A DNA stretch of 64,000 nt from CAZNYN01 sp964422205 (GCA_964422205.1 CAYRAI010000006.1:1-64000), one strand, 5' to 3'; numbered from the stretch's first letter, positions 43,734-53,694 are shown. Notes: generated by a model not told the origin, from the letters alone. Translations and numbers: made by a program.

Positions 43734-44621
43734 ATGAATATTTGCCGTTCGATGCTATACATACCCGGAGATTCTCCGGGAAAGATTCAGCATGCCCCTA
43801 TATTTGACGCAGATGGTATCCTTCTTGACCTCGAAGATGCGGTCGCTCTCAGTGAGAAGGATTCAGCAAGAAGAATGGTCGGATGGTTTCTCAGAGACTA
43901 TGATTTTAAAAACCTTGTAGTGACGGTAAGAGTAAACGGAGCCGACACAAAATTTTTTAAAGATGATCTTGAGGAGATAATTCCCGAAGCGCCCTACGCA
44001 GTTCGCATTCCGAAATGCGACGGCCCTAAGGATGTTCTGCTTGCAGACAGGCTTATTACGGAGATAGAAGAGCGTCACGGAATGGCTCACGGAAAAGTGA
44101 AGATACATGCGATGATAGAGACAGCCGTAGGAATTGAAAATGCTTTCCTTATGGCATCAGCATCTCCGAGAGTTAAGGCCCTTACCCTTGGCGGACAGGA
44201 TCTTACCGCCGATATGGGAGTGAGAAAGACAAAAGAAGGTGCGGAGCTCTTTTATGCGAGAAGCCGCGTCTCCGTTGCGGCACACGCCGCCGGAATTGAA
44301 GCCTATGACACAATATGGGGCGACATCAATGACAAAGAGGGATTGTTTGAAGAGACCAAGCGCATAATAGGGCTCGGTTTCACCGGCAAAGCTGCCATAA
44401 GTCCCGATCAGTGCGAGATTATCAACAGTGCATTCATGCCTGATGAAAAAGAGCTGCGCAAAGCCTGCAGAATTGTCGAAGCCGCCGAAAAGGCAGAGAA
44501 AGAGGGCAAAGGCGTTATTGCCGTAGACGGAAAGATGGTTGATGCTCCCGTTGTCACAAGAGCGCGCCATTTGGTCTCTCTTGCAGAGGCATGCGGCGCG
44601 GAAAGGGGCGCTTCTATATGA
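43734..44621 (+). CDS. citE: Citrate lyase beta subunit (citryl-CoA lyase)
   Basis: This 295-residue subunit cleaves citryl-carrier into oxaloacetate and acetyl-carrier. Family blocks: RSMLYIPGDSPGKI at the start, DADGILLDLEDAVALSEKD near 25, VRVNGADT near 67, IHAMIETAVGIENAF near 125 and TLGGQDLTADMG near 150. Length is normal. The stop overlaps the citF start as ATGA. Confidence 0.94.
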   Translation: MNICRSMLYIPGDSPGKIQHAPIFDADGILLDLEDAVALSEKDSARRMVGWFLRDYDFKNLVVTVRVNGADTKFFKDDLEEIIPEAPYAVRIPKCDGPKDVLLADRLITEIEERHGMAHGKVKIHAMIETAVGIENAFLMASASPRVKALTLGGQDLTADMGVRKTKEGAELFYARSRVSVAAHAAGIEAYDTIWGDINDKEGLFEETKRIIGLGFTGKAAISPDQCEIINSAFMPDEKELRKACRIVEAAEKAEKEGKGVIAVDGKMVDAPVVTRARHLVSLAEACGAERGASI

Positions 44622-46180
44622 ATACTGTGCTGAATTCTCTCGGAAGACGCGTACTTACAGACATCCCGGGAGTGGGAAGCTTTAAACCCTACGAATCTCC
44701 CTTTGCTATGTTTGATATCCCTCATGCGGGCTGCTCCATCCGCCCGGAGATGCGCTGTGCGCCTCTGTCGTCGGGCAAGGTTCGCAAGTCCTTGAGAGAA
44801 GCTGTGGAAAAGAGCGGACTTCAGGACGGAATGACAATATCTTTTCACCACCACCTAAGAAACGGCGACTCTGTCATTCCCATGGTGCTTGCGGAGCTTT
44901 CCGCAATGGGGTTCAAAAATCTTACCTTTGCTCCGAGCTCTATTCCCGACGCTCACGACTGCATAGCCGACTATATAAGAAGCGGACTTATCACAAAACT
45001 TTACACATCGGGAGTCCGCGGCAAGCTCGGCAAACTGCTTTCAAGCGGCGAGTTTGACATCCCCGTTGTGATAAGAAGCCACGGAGGCAGAGCCAGAGCC
45101 ATCGAAGAAGGTTCTATATCCATAGACGTAGCTTTTCTCGCCGCCCCCTCATGCGATGCAATGGGCAACATAACCGGGAGCTCCGGGCCTTCTGCCTGCG
45201 GTTCTCTCGGATATGCGATTACGGATGCGAGAAACGCCAAGTGCACCGTAGCTATTACCGACAACCTTGTTGAATATCCTCTTGCTCCGCGCATTTCCAT
45301 ACCTCAGTATCTTGTCGACCACATAGTTGTGACAGAGAGCCTGGGAGACCCTGCAAAGATAGCAAGCGGAGCTGCCCGCATAACCAAAAATCCCGTAGAC
45401 CTCAAAATTGCGAGAGACACTTTCCTTCTTATGAAGGCTGCCGGAATAGTAACTCCGGGATTTTCCTTCCAGATGGGTGTCGGAGGCGCGAGCCTAGCCG
45501 CCGCTGTATATCTTGAAAAATATATGAAAGAGAAGGGGATAGTCGGAGGCTTCGGAATAGGCGGAGTCGGGGGCTATATGGCAGACATGCTCCGTCAGGG
45601 ACTCTTTAAAACTCTGTTTGACGTTCAGAGTTTTGATTCTGTCGTCACAAAGTCTATAACGGAAAACCCCTCTCACATAGAGATAGACGCGTCATGGTAC
45701 GCCAACCCCTTCAACGGAGGCTGTGTCGTTCACAATCTTGACTGTGTGATACTTTCGGCTCTCGAAGTGGATACGGACTTTAACGTTAACGTGCTTACCG
45801 GCAACGACGGAGTTTTAAGGGGCGCATCGGGAGGACATCAAGACACTGCCGCCGGAGCCAAGCTTTCTATAGTTGTTCTTCCTCTTTTCAGAGCGGGAGT
45901 TCCGGGAATCAAGTCGAAAGTAACAACAATAACAACGCCTGGCGAGAGTGTGGACGCCATAGTTACGGACAGAGGCATCTGCATTAACCCTAGGAGAGAG
46001 GATCTTATTGAGTCTGTAGGCAAAGCCGGGCTTCCCATATACGACATAGGTAAGCTTAAAGCGGAGGCTGAGTCCTTGACAGGAGTTCCGAAGCCTATTG
46101 AATTCAACAGAGAAAAGGCTGCGGCTCACGTCGAATACAGAGACGGTACTCTCATTGACACTGTCTGGGCTCTTAAATAG
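44618..46180 (+). CDS. citF: Citrate lyase alpha subunit (citrate:acetyl-ACP transferase)
   Basis: This 520-residue subunit swaps acetate for citrate on the carrier protein. Family blocks: GMTISFHHHLRNGD near residue 75, FLAAPSCDAMGNITG near 175, and NVLTGNDGVLRGASGGHQD near 390. ATG 44618 overlaps the citE stop. The accessory genes needed to load and acetylate the carrier (citC, citG, citX) are not in this window and must lie elsewhere. Terminator-like hairpin follows at 46221. Confidence 0.94.
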   Translation: MNTVLNSLGRRVLTDIPGVGSFKPYESPFAMFDIPHAGCSIRPEMRCAPLSSGKVRKSLREAVEKSGLQDGMTISFHHHLRNGDSVIPMVLAELSAMGFKNLTFAPSSIPDAHDCIADYIRSGLITKLYTSGVRGKLGKLLSSGEFDIPVVIRSHGGRARAIEEGSISIDVAFLAAPSCDAMGNITGSSGPSACGSLGYAITDARNAKCTVAITDNLVEYPLAPRISIPQYLVDHIVVTESLGDPAKIASGAARITKNPVDLKIARDTFLLMKAAGIVTPGFSFQMGVGGASLAAAVYLEKYMKEKGIVGGFGIGGVGGYMADMLRQGLFKTLFDVQSFDSVVTKSITENPSHIEIDASWYANPFNGGCVVHNLDCVILSALEVDTDFNVNVLTGNDGVLRGASGGHQDTAAGAKLSIVVLPLFRAGVPGIKSKVTTITTPGESVDAIVTDRGICINPRREDLIESVGKAGLPIYDIGKLKAEAESLTGVPKPIEFNREKAAAHVEYRDGTLIDTVWALK

Positions 46181-46220
46181 AGAGACAAAAACAGAGCAGG
46201 TCATCTAATATACATTTTAA

Positions 46221-46257
46221 ATGTGCGCTTCGTCGGCTGTCCGCACGAAGCGCGCAT
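46221..46257. terminator. Terminator hairpin after citF
   Basis: ATGTGCGCTTCGT (46221-46233) pairs with ACGAAGCGCGCAT (46245-46257) with one G-T pair; A/T flanks extend it. No long T-run follows. Confidence 0.6.
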
Positions 46258-46333
46258 AACATTTAAAACCCTTCCCATGCATCGAAAAGCATAAATATAT
46301 TTTTATTATATTGGACGATTACGTATTTTTAAA

Positions 46334-46705
46334 TGGTATAATCTTCTGCATTGCCGAGGCAGAAGGGCATTCGTTTAACGACGAAATGTCTCTTGCTTTG
46401 TATCCGTAAGGCAGCGTGCGAGTGAAGAAAAAGTGATGACGTATATTATCCATGAGGTACAGTATTGCCAAAATGTAAATAAATTTTGGTGTTATGAACA
46501 AATTTAGCAGCTTATGCTGAGAGTGCCATCGTTGAAAATCTATGGCATAATGGTATATAGTGTGATATAAATAAAAATATTCTATTTATTATGACATTTT
46601 AAAAAAGCTATATATTTTATCCTGAGTGTGAGATAATGAAAAACGACTTACAAAAAACAACAAATCCGGCTAAATGTCGGTGAATCCTTGAGGAGGTATT
46701 ATGCG
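46334..46705 (+). promoter_or_regulatory. Extended -10 promoter and long leader of the PFOR gene
   Basis: TGGTATAAT (46334-46342) is an extended -10 element. The transcript would have a leader of about 350 bases before the PFOR start. Hairpins near the 5' end include CTTCTGC/GCAGAAG (46343-46365) and an ATTCGT/ACGAAAT arm just after. The rest is A/T-rich and shows no gene. A riboswitch, small RNA or simple spacer are all possible; no known consensus was recognised. Confidence 0.4.
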
Positions 46706-49700
46706 ATGACACGCAAGATGGTAACCTTGGACGGCAACGAAGCGGCAGCACATGTGGCACATGCAGTAAATGAAGTCATAGCAATCTACCCAATCACGCC
46801 CTCATCACCGATGGGCGAATGGTCGGATCAGTGGACTGCGGAAGGACGCACCAATATCTGGGGCACAGTTCCGCTGGTTGAGGAAATGCAGAGCGAAGGC
46901 GGAGCATCCGGTGCGTATCACGGCGCGCTGCAGGCAGGAGCGCTCGGCACAACCTTCACAGCATCACAGGGTCTTCTCCTCATGATTCCCAATATGTACA
47001 AAATAGCTGGAGAACTCACAAGCACAGTAATGCACGTAACGGCCAGAAGCCTTGCCACCCATGCGCTATCCATATTCGGAGACCACTCCGACGTAATGGC
47101 TGTTCGCTCCACAGGCTGGTCAATGCTCTGCTCATCCACAGTGCAGGAAGTAATGGACATGGCCTTGATAGCTCAGATGAGCACACTTGAAAGCCGCGTC
47201 CCCGTACTCCACTTCTTCGACGGATTCAGAACAAGCCACGAAGAAATGAAAGTCGAAGAAATATCCTATGACGACATGAAAGCTCTCATAGACGACGAGG
47301 CAGTCAGAAACCACCGCTGGAACAGACTCAGCCCCGACATGCCCTGCATACGCGGAACGGCACAGAACCCCGACGTATACTTCCAGGCAAGGGAAGCCTG
47401 CTCTTCATACTTTGCGGCAGTTCCCGACATCACCCAGAAAGCCATGGACAAATTCGCAAAACAGATAGGCAGACAGTACCACCTCTTCGACTACTACGGC
47501 TGCGACGATGCCGAACGTGTAATAGTAATAATGGGCTCAGGCTCCGCAGTGGCAAGAGAAGCTGCAGAAAAACTCATGGCGGCCGGAGAAAAAATAGGAG
47601 TACTCGTAGTACGCCTCTTCAGACCCTTTGACATATCCAGATTCCTCCGCGCTCTTCCCGCTACAGTCAGAAGCATAGCAGTTCTCGACCGCTGCAAAGA
47701 ACCCACATCCATAAGCGAACCCCTCTGCGCCGACGTAAAAGAAGCCCTCTCCGGCACAGATGTGACAGTAGTCGGCGGACGCTACGGCCTCTCCTCCAAA
47801 GACTTCACCCCGGCAATGGTCAAAGCAGTCTTTGATGAACTCAAAAAAGCCATGCCCAAAGACAGCTTCACAATAGGCATAGAAGACGACCTCAACTTCT
47901 CAAGCCTCGAATACGATCCGTCATTTGACACAGAAGACCCCAAGACAGTCCGCTGCCTCTTCTACGGACTCGGCTCAGACGGAACAGTCGGAGCAAACAA
48001 AAACTCAATAAAAATAATAGGCGGAGAGACAGAACTCTACGCTCAGGGCTACTACAGCTACGACTCCAAAAAATCCGGAGGCATAACAGTAAGCCACCTG
48101 AGATTCGGCCCCAACCCCATACTCGCAAGCTACATGATAAACAAAGCCAACTTCGTAGCCTGCCACGTATACAGCTTCCTCGAAAAACTCGACGTACTCA
48201 AGGGTGCGGCGCAGGGCGGCACATTCCTCCTCAACAGCCCCTTCGGCCCCGAAGAAGTCTGGGATAAACTCCCCTTGACGACACAGAAACACATAATAGA
48301 CAAAAAACTCAAATTCTACACAATAGACGCAGTCAAAATAGCCAAAGAGACAGGCATGGGCGGCCGCACCAACACAATCATGCAGACCTGCTTCTTCGCA
48401 ATCAGCGGAGTTCTTGAAAAAGAGACAGCCATAGCCGCCATCAAAGAATCAATCGTCAAAAGCTACACAAGAAAAGGACAGGCAATAGTAGACAAAAACA
48501 TAGCCGCAGTAGACGCGACACTTGCCAACCTCTACCAGGTAACAGTGCCGGCCGAAGCCACAAGCACATTTGACATACTGCCTCCCGTAGCCGACGATGC
48601 GCCGGAATTCGTCAAAGACATACTCGGCCCAATGATGATACTCGAAGGAGACAGCCTCCCAGTATCAGCCATGAGCGAAGACGGCACATTCCCAAGCGGA
48701 ACCACACAGTACGAAAAACGCAACATAGCAATAGACATACCCTCATGGGACCCGGCACTATGCATCCAGTGCGGCAAATGCTCCCTTGTATGTCCCCATG
48801 CCGCAATACGCGCCAAAGTATATGACCCAGAACTTCTGGCAGACGCACCCGAAACATTCAAATCCGCCGACGCCAAATGGAAAAACTTTGAAGGCTCCAA
48901 ATACACTGTACAGATAGCGCCCGAAGACTGCACAGGCTGCGGACTCTGTGCTCACAACTGCCCTGTCAAAGCCAAAGAAGGCACGGACAAGAGACCTCTT
49001 ACAATGGTAAACCAGATGGAAGTCCGTCTGCCCGAGCGCGACAACTGGAACTTCTTCCTTGAAATCCCGGAAGCAGACAGAAACAAACTCAACACCTCCA
49101 CAGTCAAAGACGTACAGCTCCTCCGTCCCCTCTTTGAATTCTCCGGAGCATGCGCCGGATGCGGAGAGACACCGTACCTCAAACTCCTCTCCTCACTCTT
49201 TGGAGACAGAGCAATGATAGCCAACGCGACAGGCTGCAGCTCCATATACGGAGGCAACCTTCCCACAACACCGTGGGCTGTAAACGAAGAAGGCAGAGGC
49301 CCGGCATGGAGCAACTCACTCTTTGAAGACGCGGCGGAATTCGGACTCGGATTCAGACTCACAATAGACAAACATGCCCAGTATGCGGCGGAACTCCTCC
49401 AGAGAATGGAACCGGTCCTCGGAGAAGACATAGTCAAAGCAATACTTGACGCGCCTCAGAACACCGAAGAAGAAATAAAGAAAGTACAGGAAAAAGTAGA
49501 AGACCTCAAACACATCCTCGAACACCACATATGCACCGAAGAAGCGGAAGAAATGGCCTCTCTGGCCGACTGCCTCGTCAAAAAGAGCGTATGGTGCGTC
49601 GGAGGAGACGGATGGGCATACGACATCGGCTACGGCGGACTTGACCACGTAATAGCATCCGGCAAAAACATAAACATCCTTGTCCTCGACACAGAAGTCT

Positions 49701-50236
49701 ACTCCAACACAGGCGGACAGATGTCAAAATCAACGCCGAGAGGCGCGGTAGCCAAATTCGCCGCGGCGGGCAAGAAAATGGGCAAAAAAGACCTTGCTCT
49801 CATGGCAATGAGCTACGGCAACGTCTATGTAGGCAGAGTAGCTCTTGGGGCGAACGACGCTCACACAGTCAAAGTATTCAAAGAAGCCGAAGCCTACAAC
49901 GGCCCGTCCCTCATCATAGCCTACAGCCACTGCATAGCACACGGCATAGACATGGTCAAAGGCCTTGACCAGCAGAAAAAAGCAGTAGAGTCAGGCCACT
50001 GGATGCTCATGCGCTACAACCCCGACCTTGCCAAAGAAGGCAAAAACCCGCTTACAATAGACTGCAAAGAGCCTACGCTCCCGCTTAAAGACTACGTCTA
50101 CAACGAAGCGCGCTACAAGAGCTTGGCATCACAGCAGCCGGAAAAAGCGGCGGAACTCCTTGCTGAAGAAGAGAAAGACATAAAGGCCCGCTGGCGCTAC
50201 TACAGCCACATGGCCGCTATGAAAATGGAGGATTAG
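46706..50236 (+). CDS. nifJ: Pyruvate:ferredoxin (flavodoxin) oxidoreductase
   Basis: This is a single-chain PFOR of 1176 residues, the usual size. It converts pyruvate and CoA to acetyl-CoA, CO2 and reduced ferredoxin. Domains in order: pyruvate-binding domain I with YPITPSSPMGEW near 25; CoA and gamma domains; a 2x[4Fe-4S] ferredoxin domain with CIQCGKCSLVCPHA and CTGCGLCAHNCPVKA near 690-750; and the thiamine-diphosphate domain with CAGCGETPYLKL, ATGCSSIYG and GGDGWAYDIGYGGLDHV. ATG 46706 has GGAGG nine bases upstream. oadA follows after seven bases, so pyruvate from oxaloacetate feeds it directly. Codon choice is strongly biased, as in a highly expressed gene. Confidence 0.96.
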   Translation: MTRKMVTLDGNEAAAHVAHAVNEVIAIYPITPSSPMGEWSDQWTAEGRTNIWGTVPLVEEMQSEGGASGAYHGALQAGALGTTFTASQGLLLMIPNMYKIAGELTSTVMHVTARSLATHALSIFGDHSDVMAVRSTGWSMLCSSTVQEVMDMALIAQMSTLESRVPVLHFFDGFRTSHEEMKVEEISYDDMKALIDDEAVRNHRWNRLSPDMPCIRGTAQNPDVYFQAREACSSYFAAVPDITQKAMDKFAKQIGRQYHLFDYYGCDDAERVIVIMGSGSAVAREAAEKLMAAGEKIGVLVVRLFRPFDISRFLRALPATVRSIAVLDRCKEPTSISEPLCADVKEALSGTDVTVVGGRYGLSSKDFTPAMVKAVFDELKKAMPKDSFTIGIEDDLNFSSLEYDPSFDTEDPKTVRCLFYGLGSDGTVGANKNSIKIIGGETELYAQGYYSYDSKKSGGITVSHLRFGPNPILASYMINKANFVACHVYSFLEKLDVLKGAAQGGTFLLNSPFGPEEVWDKLPLTTQKHIIDKKLKFYTIDAVKIAKETGMGGRTNTIMQTCFFAISGVLEKETAIAAIKESIVKSYTRKGQAIVDKNIAAVDATLANLYQVTVPAEATSTFDILPPVADDAPEFVKDILGPMMILEGDSLPVSAMSEDGTFPSGTTQYEKRNIAIDIPSWDPALCIQCGKCSLVCPHAAIRAKVYDPELLADAPETFKSADAKWKNFEGSKYTVQIAPEDCTGCGLCAHNCPVKAKEGTDKRPLTMVNQMEVRLPERDNWNFFLEIPEADRNKLNTSTVKDVQLLRPLFEFSGACAGCGETPYLKLLSSLFGDRAMIANATGCSSIYGGNLPTTPWAVNEEGRGPAWSNSLFEDAAEFGLGFRLTIDKHAQYAAELLQRMEPVLGEDIVKAILDAPQNTEEEIKKVQEKVEDLKHILEHHICTEEAEEMASLADCLVKKSVWCVGGDGWAYDIGYGGLDHVIASGKNINILVLDTEVYSNTGGQMSKSTPRGAVAKFAAAGKKMGKKDLALMAMSYGNVYVGRVALGANDAHTVKVFKEAEAYNGPSLIIAYSHCIAHGIDMVKGLDQQKKAVESGHWMLMRYNPDLAKEGKNPLTIDCKEPTLPLKDYVYNEARYKSLASQQPEKAAELLAEEEKDIKARWRYYSHMAAMKMED

Positions 50237-50242
50237 TTTTAA

Positions 50243-51841
50243 ATGTCAAAAGAAGTAAAGCAAGAGATAAAGGACAGCATGGGACGAGTCATTGCCACAA
50301 AAGTTACCGTGGTGAATGAGAGCGTCAAATCCGATAAGGCGGAGCAGATTATAAACATTCCTCAGACCGAAGTTAAGGCCGCCAAGGAGAAAGCTCCGTC
50401 GATAGAAATTAAAGAAGCTGCCCCTGTCAAAAAGGAGCAGAAACCCAAACCGCGTGTCGGAATCATGGAGACAGCCTTCCGCGATGCTCATCAGTCGATA
50501 ATGGCGACAAGACTTCGCACTGATGACATGCTGCCGATATGCGAGGCCATGGATGAGGTCGGATACCATTCTATAGAGATGTGGGGCGGAGCAACTTTCG
50601 ACTCTGCGATGCGCTTTCTCAATGAAGACCCATGGGAGAGACTCAGACAGATAAAGAAACGCCTGAAGAACACAAAGACCCAGATGCTTATGCGCGGACA
50701 GAATATTGTCGGCTACAGACACTATTCCGACGAAGTTGTGCGTGAATTTGTAAAGCGCGCTATCGGCAACGGCATAGACATAGTGAGAGTCTTTGACGCT
50801 CTCAATGACCTCCGTAACATGTCAATAGCTGCTGAGGCAGTCAAAAAAGAGGGCGGAGAGCTTCAGATGACAATCTCCTACACAATATCTCCCGTCCACA
50901 CTCTTGACCTCTTCGCGAAACAGGCGAAGGATATGGCCGACATGGGAGCGGACTCAATTTGCATTAAGGATATGGCGGGACTCCTCTCTCCAGTTGCCGC
51001 TTCGTCACTTGTAAAGGCTATAAAGTCCAAAGTGAATCTTCCGGTTCAGATTCACAGCCACTACACGAGCGGAATGGCGGCAATGTCCTACATGGCCGCT
51101 CTCGAAGCCGGTGCTGACGTTGTGGACTGCGCGATTTCCCCCTTCGCAATGGGGACAAGCCAGCCTGCTACGGAGGCTATAGTAGCGGCTCTTAAGGGCG
51201 GGCCTCTTGATACAGGGCTTTCTCTCGAAAAGCTCCTGCCTGTCGCGAACCACTATGAAAATCTTAAAAATAAGTACAGCGATATTATCATGGGAGTGAG
51301 CGGAGTCAACATCAACATCCTGCTCTACCAGATACCGGGAGGCATGTATTCCAACCTTCAGAGCCAGCTCAAAGAGGGCGGATGCCTTGATAAGTTCCAG
51401 CAGGTTATGGAAGAAGTTCCGCGCGTGCGCAAAGAGATGGGATATCCGCCTCTTGTCACACCGACAAGCCAGATAGTCGGAACTCAGGCCGCAATGAATG
51501 TAATAGCGGGCGAGCGCTGGAAGATGGTCCCGAAGGAAGTATATCAGTACTTCCGCGGCTACTACGGCAAGACACCGGCCCCCGTTGACCCGGAGATACA
51601 GAAGAAGGTTCTTGGCGATGAGGTTCCCATCACATGCCGCCCCGGAGAGAAAATAGCTCCGGAAATTGAAGCGGCGCGCAAAGAGATAGGAATCTATGCC
51701 ACACAGCCGGAAGATATATTGAGCTACATACTCTTCCCGCAGGTGGCGAAAGACTTCCTGCCAAGCAAGTACATGAGAGAGACAATGGTTGACATAGGAC
51801 TTCAGGAGCAGTATGACCCTGACGCTTATCCCATAATATAG
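50243..51841 (+). CDS. oadA: Oxaloacetate decarboxylase alpha subunit-like carboxyltransferase, no biotin domain
   Basis: This 532-residue protein carries the carboxyltransferase barrel of oxaloacetate decarboxylase/pyruvate carboxylase B. Metal and catalytic residues are visible: Asp in ETAFRDAHQS, Lys in CIKDMAGLL, and two His in QIHSHYTSG. Two oddities stand out. The first ~70 residues form an extra Lys/Glu/Ala/Pro-rich tail unlike the family start. The C-terminal biotinyl domain with its MKM motif is absent, as the chain ends soon after the barrel. A separate biotin carrier would be needed; none is in the window. Position behind PFOR and near citrate lyase points to oxaloacetate-to-pyruvate conversion. 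Confidence 0.88.
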   Translation: MSKEVKQEIKDSMGRVIATKVTVVNESVKSDKAEQIINIPQTEVKAAKEKAPSIEIKEAAPVKKEQKPKPRVGIMETAFRDAHQSIMATRLRTDDMLPICEAMDEVGYHSIEMWGGATFDSAMRFLNEDPWERLRQIKKRLKNTKTQMLMRGQNIVGYRHYSDEVVREFVKRAIGNGIDIVRVFDALNDLRNMSIAAEAVKKEGGELQMTISYTISPVHTLDLFAKQAKDMADMGADSICIKDMAGLLSPVAASSLVKAIKSKVNLPVQIHSHYTSGMAAMSYMAALEAGADVVDCAISPFAMGTSQPATEAIVAALKGGPLDTGLSLEKLLPVANHYENLKNKYSDIIMGVSGVNINILLYQIPGGMYSNLQSQLKEGGCLDKFQQVMEEVPRVRKEMGYPPLVTPTSQIVGTQAAMNVIAGERWKMVPKEVYQYFRGYYGKTPAPVDPEIQKKVLGDEVPITCRPGEKIAPEIEAARKEIGIYATQPEDILSYILFPQVAKDFLPSKYMRETMVDIGLQEQYDPDAYPII

Positions 51842-51849
51842 CTTAAGCA

Positions 51850-51881
51850 AAACGGCGGCGGAAGAGATTCTGCCGCCGTTT
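51850..51881. terminator. Terminator after oadA
   Basis: AAACGGCGGC (51850-51859) pairs with GCCGCCGTTT (51872-51881). Confidence 0.75.
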
Positions 51882-51972
51882 ATCTCACTGCGCGCAAAGA
51901 TACTCTTGGCAAAGATGTAAAATACATATAAATTTATCTCAAATATTATTGAATGCAGAGGTGTTGACGGCG

Positions 51973-53250
51973 ATGAAATATTCACAGATGGACAGAGAAG
52001 CGCTGCTTTGCGAGAAGTCTAAGCTCACGGCGAAGTATGAGGACTATAAATCAAAAGGCCTTAAGCTCAATATGGCGAGGGGAAAGCCCGGAGCAGAGCA
52101 GCTCGCCATATCAATGCCTATGCTGGATGTATTAAATTCATCAAGCGACTGCCGTGCCGATGACGGCACAGACTGCCGCAACTACGGTGAACTTTCAGGC
52201 ATAAGCGACGCAAAAAAATTGTTCTCGGAATATATGGGAGTAGCTGCGGACGAGATAATTGTCGTAGGATCCACCTCTTTGACATTTATGTATGACTGCC
52301 TTGCCCGCGCCATGCTGACAGGTGTGGTCGGTTCCGAAAAGCCATGGGGCAAGTATGAAAAAATAAAATTTATATGCCCGGTTCCGGGCTATGACCGCCA
52401 CTTCAGTATATGCGAATTTCTCGGCATAGAGATGATAAACGTCCCTCTCACAGAGTGGGGTCCGGATATGGATATGATAGAGAAGCTTGTCGCTTCCGAC
52501 GAGACGATAAAGGGCATGTGGTGCGTGCCTAAGTACACAAACCCGCTTGGCGGAGTTTATTCCGACGAAGCAGTGCGCCGTATAGCCTCGATGAAGACAA
52601 AGGCCGGGGACTTCCGCGTATTCTGGGACAACGCCTATGCAGTGCATAAAGTCTATAAGGACGTGCCTCTCCTCAACCTCCTCGACGAATGCAAAAAAGC
52701 CGGCAATCCCGACAGGGCTTATATGTTCGGCTCTACGTCAAAGATCACATTCCCGGGAGCGGGAGTAGGCTTCTTCGCAGCATCAAAGGCAAATATAGCT
52801 TTCACATTAAAACAGATGGGCAGCCAGGCCATTGGCTATGACAAGATGAACATGCTGCGCCATGTGAGATTCTTTAAAGACTACAACGGCATATTGGAAA
52901 TTATGGAAAAACATGCAGCGATACTGCGTCCGCGCTTCGATGCGGTATTAAACACCCTTGACGAAGAACTCTCGGAACCGGCTGTAGGCTCATGGGTTAA
53001 GCCGGACGGAGGCTACTTTATCACATACATAGCGGAGAAAAACTGCGCTAAGAGAATCGTCGCTCTGTGCAAAGAAGCGGGGGTCACACTCACGGGAGCG
53101 GGAGCTACACACCCGTACCACAAAGACCCGGACGACTCCTACATACGCATAGCTCCGAGCTTCCCATCCGCCGAGGAGCTTGCTCTAGCGATGAAGATAT
53201 TCTGTGTATCGGCAAAGCTGGCTATGACAGAAAAACTTCTTGACAGATAA
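51973..53250 (+). CDS. Aspartate aminotransferase, class I (PF12897-type)
   Basis: This 425-residue PLP enzyme belongs to the Asp_aminotransf type Ic group. PLP contacts: YGELSGISDAKKLF near residue 66, YTNPLGGVYSDEA near 190, DNAYAVH near 215, and the Schiff-base Lys in GSTSKITFPGAG near 255. It should move amino groups between aspartate and 2-oxoglutarate, linking oxaloacetate to amino-acid metabolism. ATG 51973 has AGAGGTG upstream; TTG and GTG codons before it are less likely starts. Confidence 0.88.
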   Translation: MKYSQMDREALLCEKSKLTAKYEDYKSKGLKLNMARGKPGAEQLAISMPMLDVLNSSSDCRADDGTDCRNYGELSGISDAKKLFSEYMGVAADEIIVVGSTSLTFMYDCLARAMLTGVVGSEKPWGKYEKIKFICPVPGYDRHFSICEFLGIEMINVPLTEWGPDMDMIEKLVASDETIKGMWCVPKYTNPLGGVYSDEAVRRIASMKTKAGDFRVFWDNAYAVHKVYKDVPLLNLLDECKKAGNPDRAYMFGSTSKITFPGAGVGFFAASKANIAFTLKQMGSQAIGYDKMNMLRHVRFFKDYNGILEIMEKHAAILRPRFDAVLNTLDEELSEPAVGSWVKPDGGYFITYIAEKNCAKRIVALCKEAGVTLTGAGATHPYHKDPDDSYIRIAPSFPSAEELALAMKIFCVSAKLAMTEKLLDR

Positions 53251-53285
53251 CTTTTGCCGCTTGTACTTAAGGGAGGACCCTTTTT

Positions 53286-53672
53286 ATGCTGCACATATTT
53301 TCGGCATTAGCACGGGAAGCTATAGAGTATATCAGCATAGTTATAATATTGTCGGGAGTTATTATGGCATGTTTTCGCCTTGCAAGGCTTATAATAAGGG
53401 CTCATAAGGGAATATGCGATGACGATAAGGACTCTCTGATACGTCTGCGCCTCTCGTTTGAAGGAACTCTCATGCTGGGGCTTCAATTTCTTATGGCGGC
53501 CGACATAATAGGCACTATAAGCAATCCGAATCTGCAGGGTGTGATTGTCCTCTCCGTAATAGTTCTTCTTAGGGTCATTCTGAGCTTTACCTTGAGCAAA
53601 GAGGTGGCTGAGATGGACAGGCAGAAGAGAGAGCATGAAGAAAGAGAGCTGCGTACCGAAGCAGCGAACTGA
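53286..53672 (+). CDS. DUF1622 family membrane protein
   Basis: This 128-residue protein has three membrane helices (about 12-35, 58-78 and 83-102), the motif LRLSFEGTLMLGLQFLMAAD and a charged C-terminal tail. The family function is unknown. Start ATG follows AAGGGAGG. It lies between the aminotransferase and the aldolase with short gaps. Confidence 0.85.
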   Translation: MLHIFSALAREAIEYISIVIILSGVIMACFRLARLIIRAHKGICDDDKDSLIRLRLSFEGTLMLGLQFLMAADIIGTISNPNLQGVIVLSVIVLLRVILSFTLSKEVAEMDRQKREHEERELRTEAAN

Positions 53673-53694
53673 AATATTGTCGGACGGTGATTAA

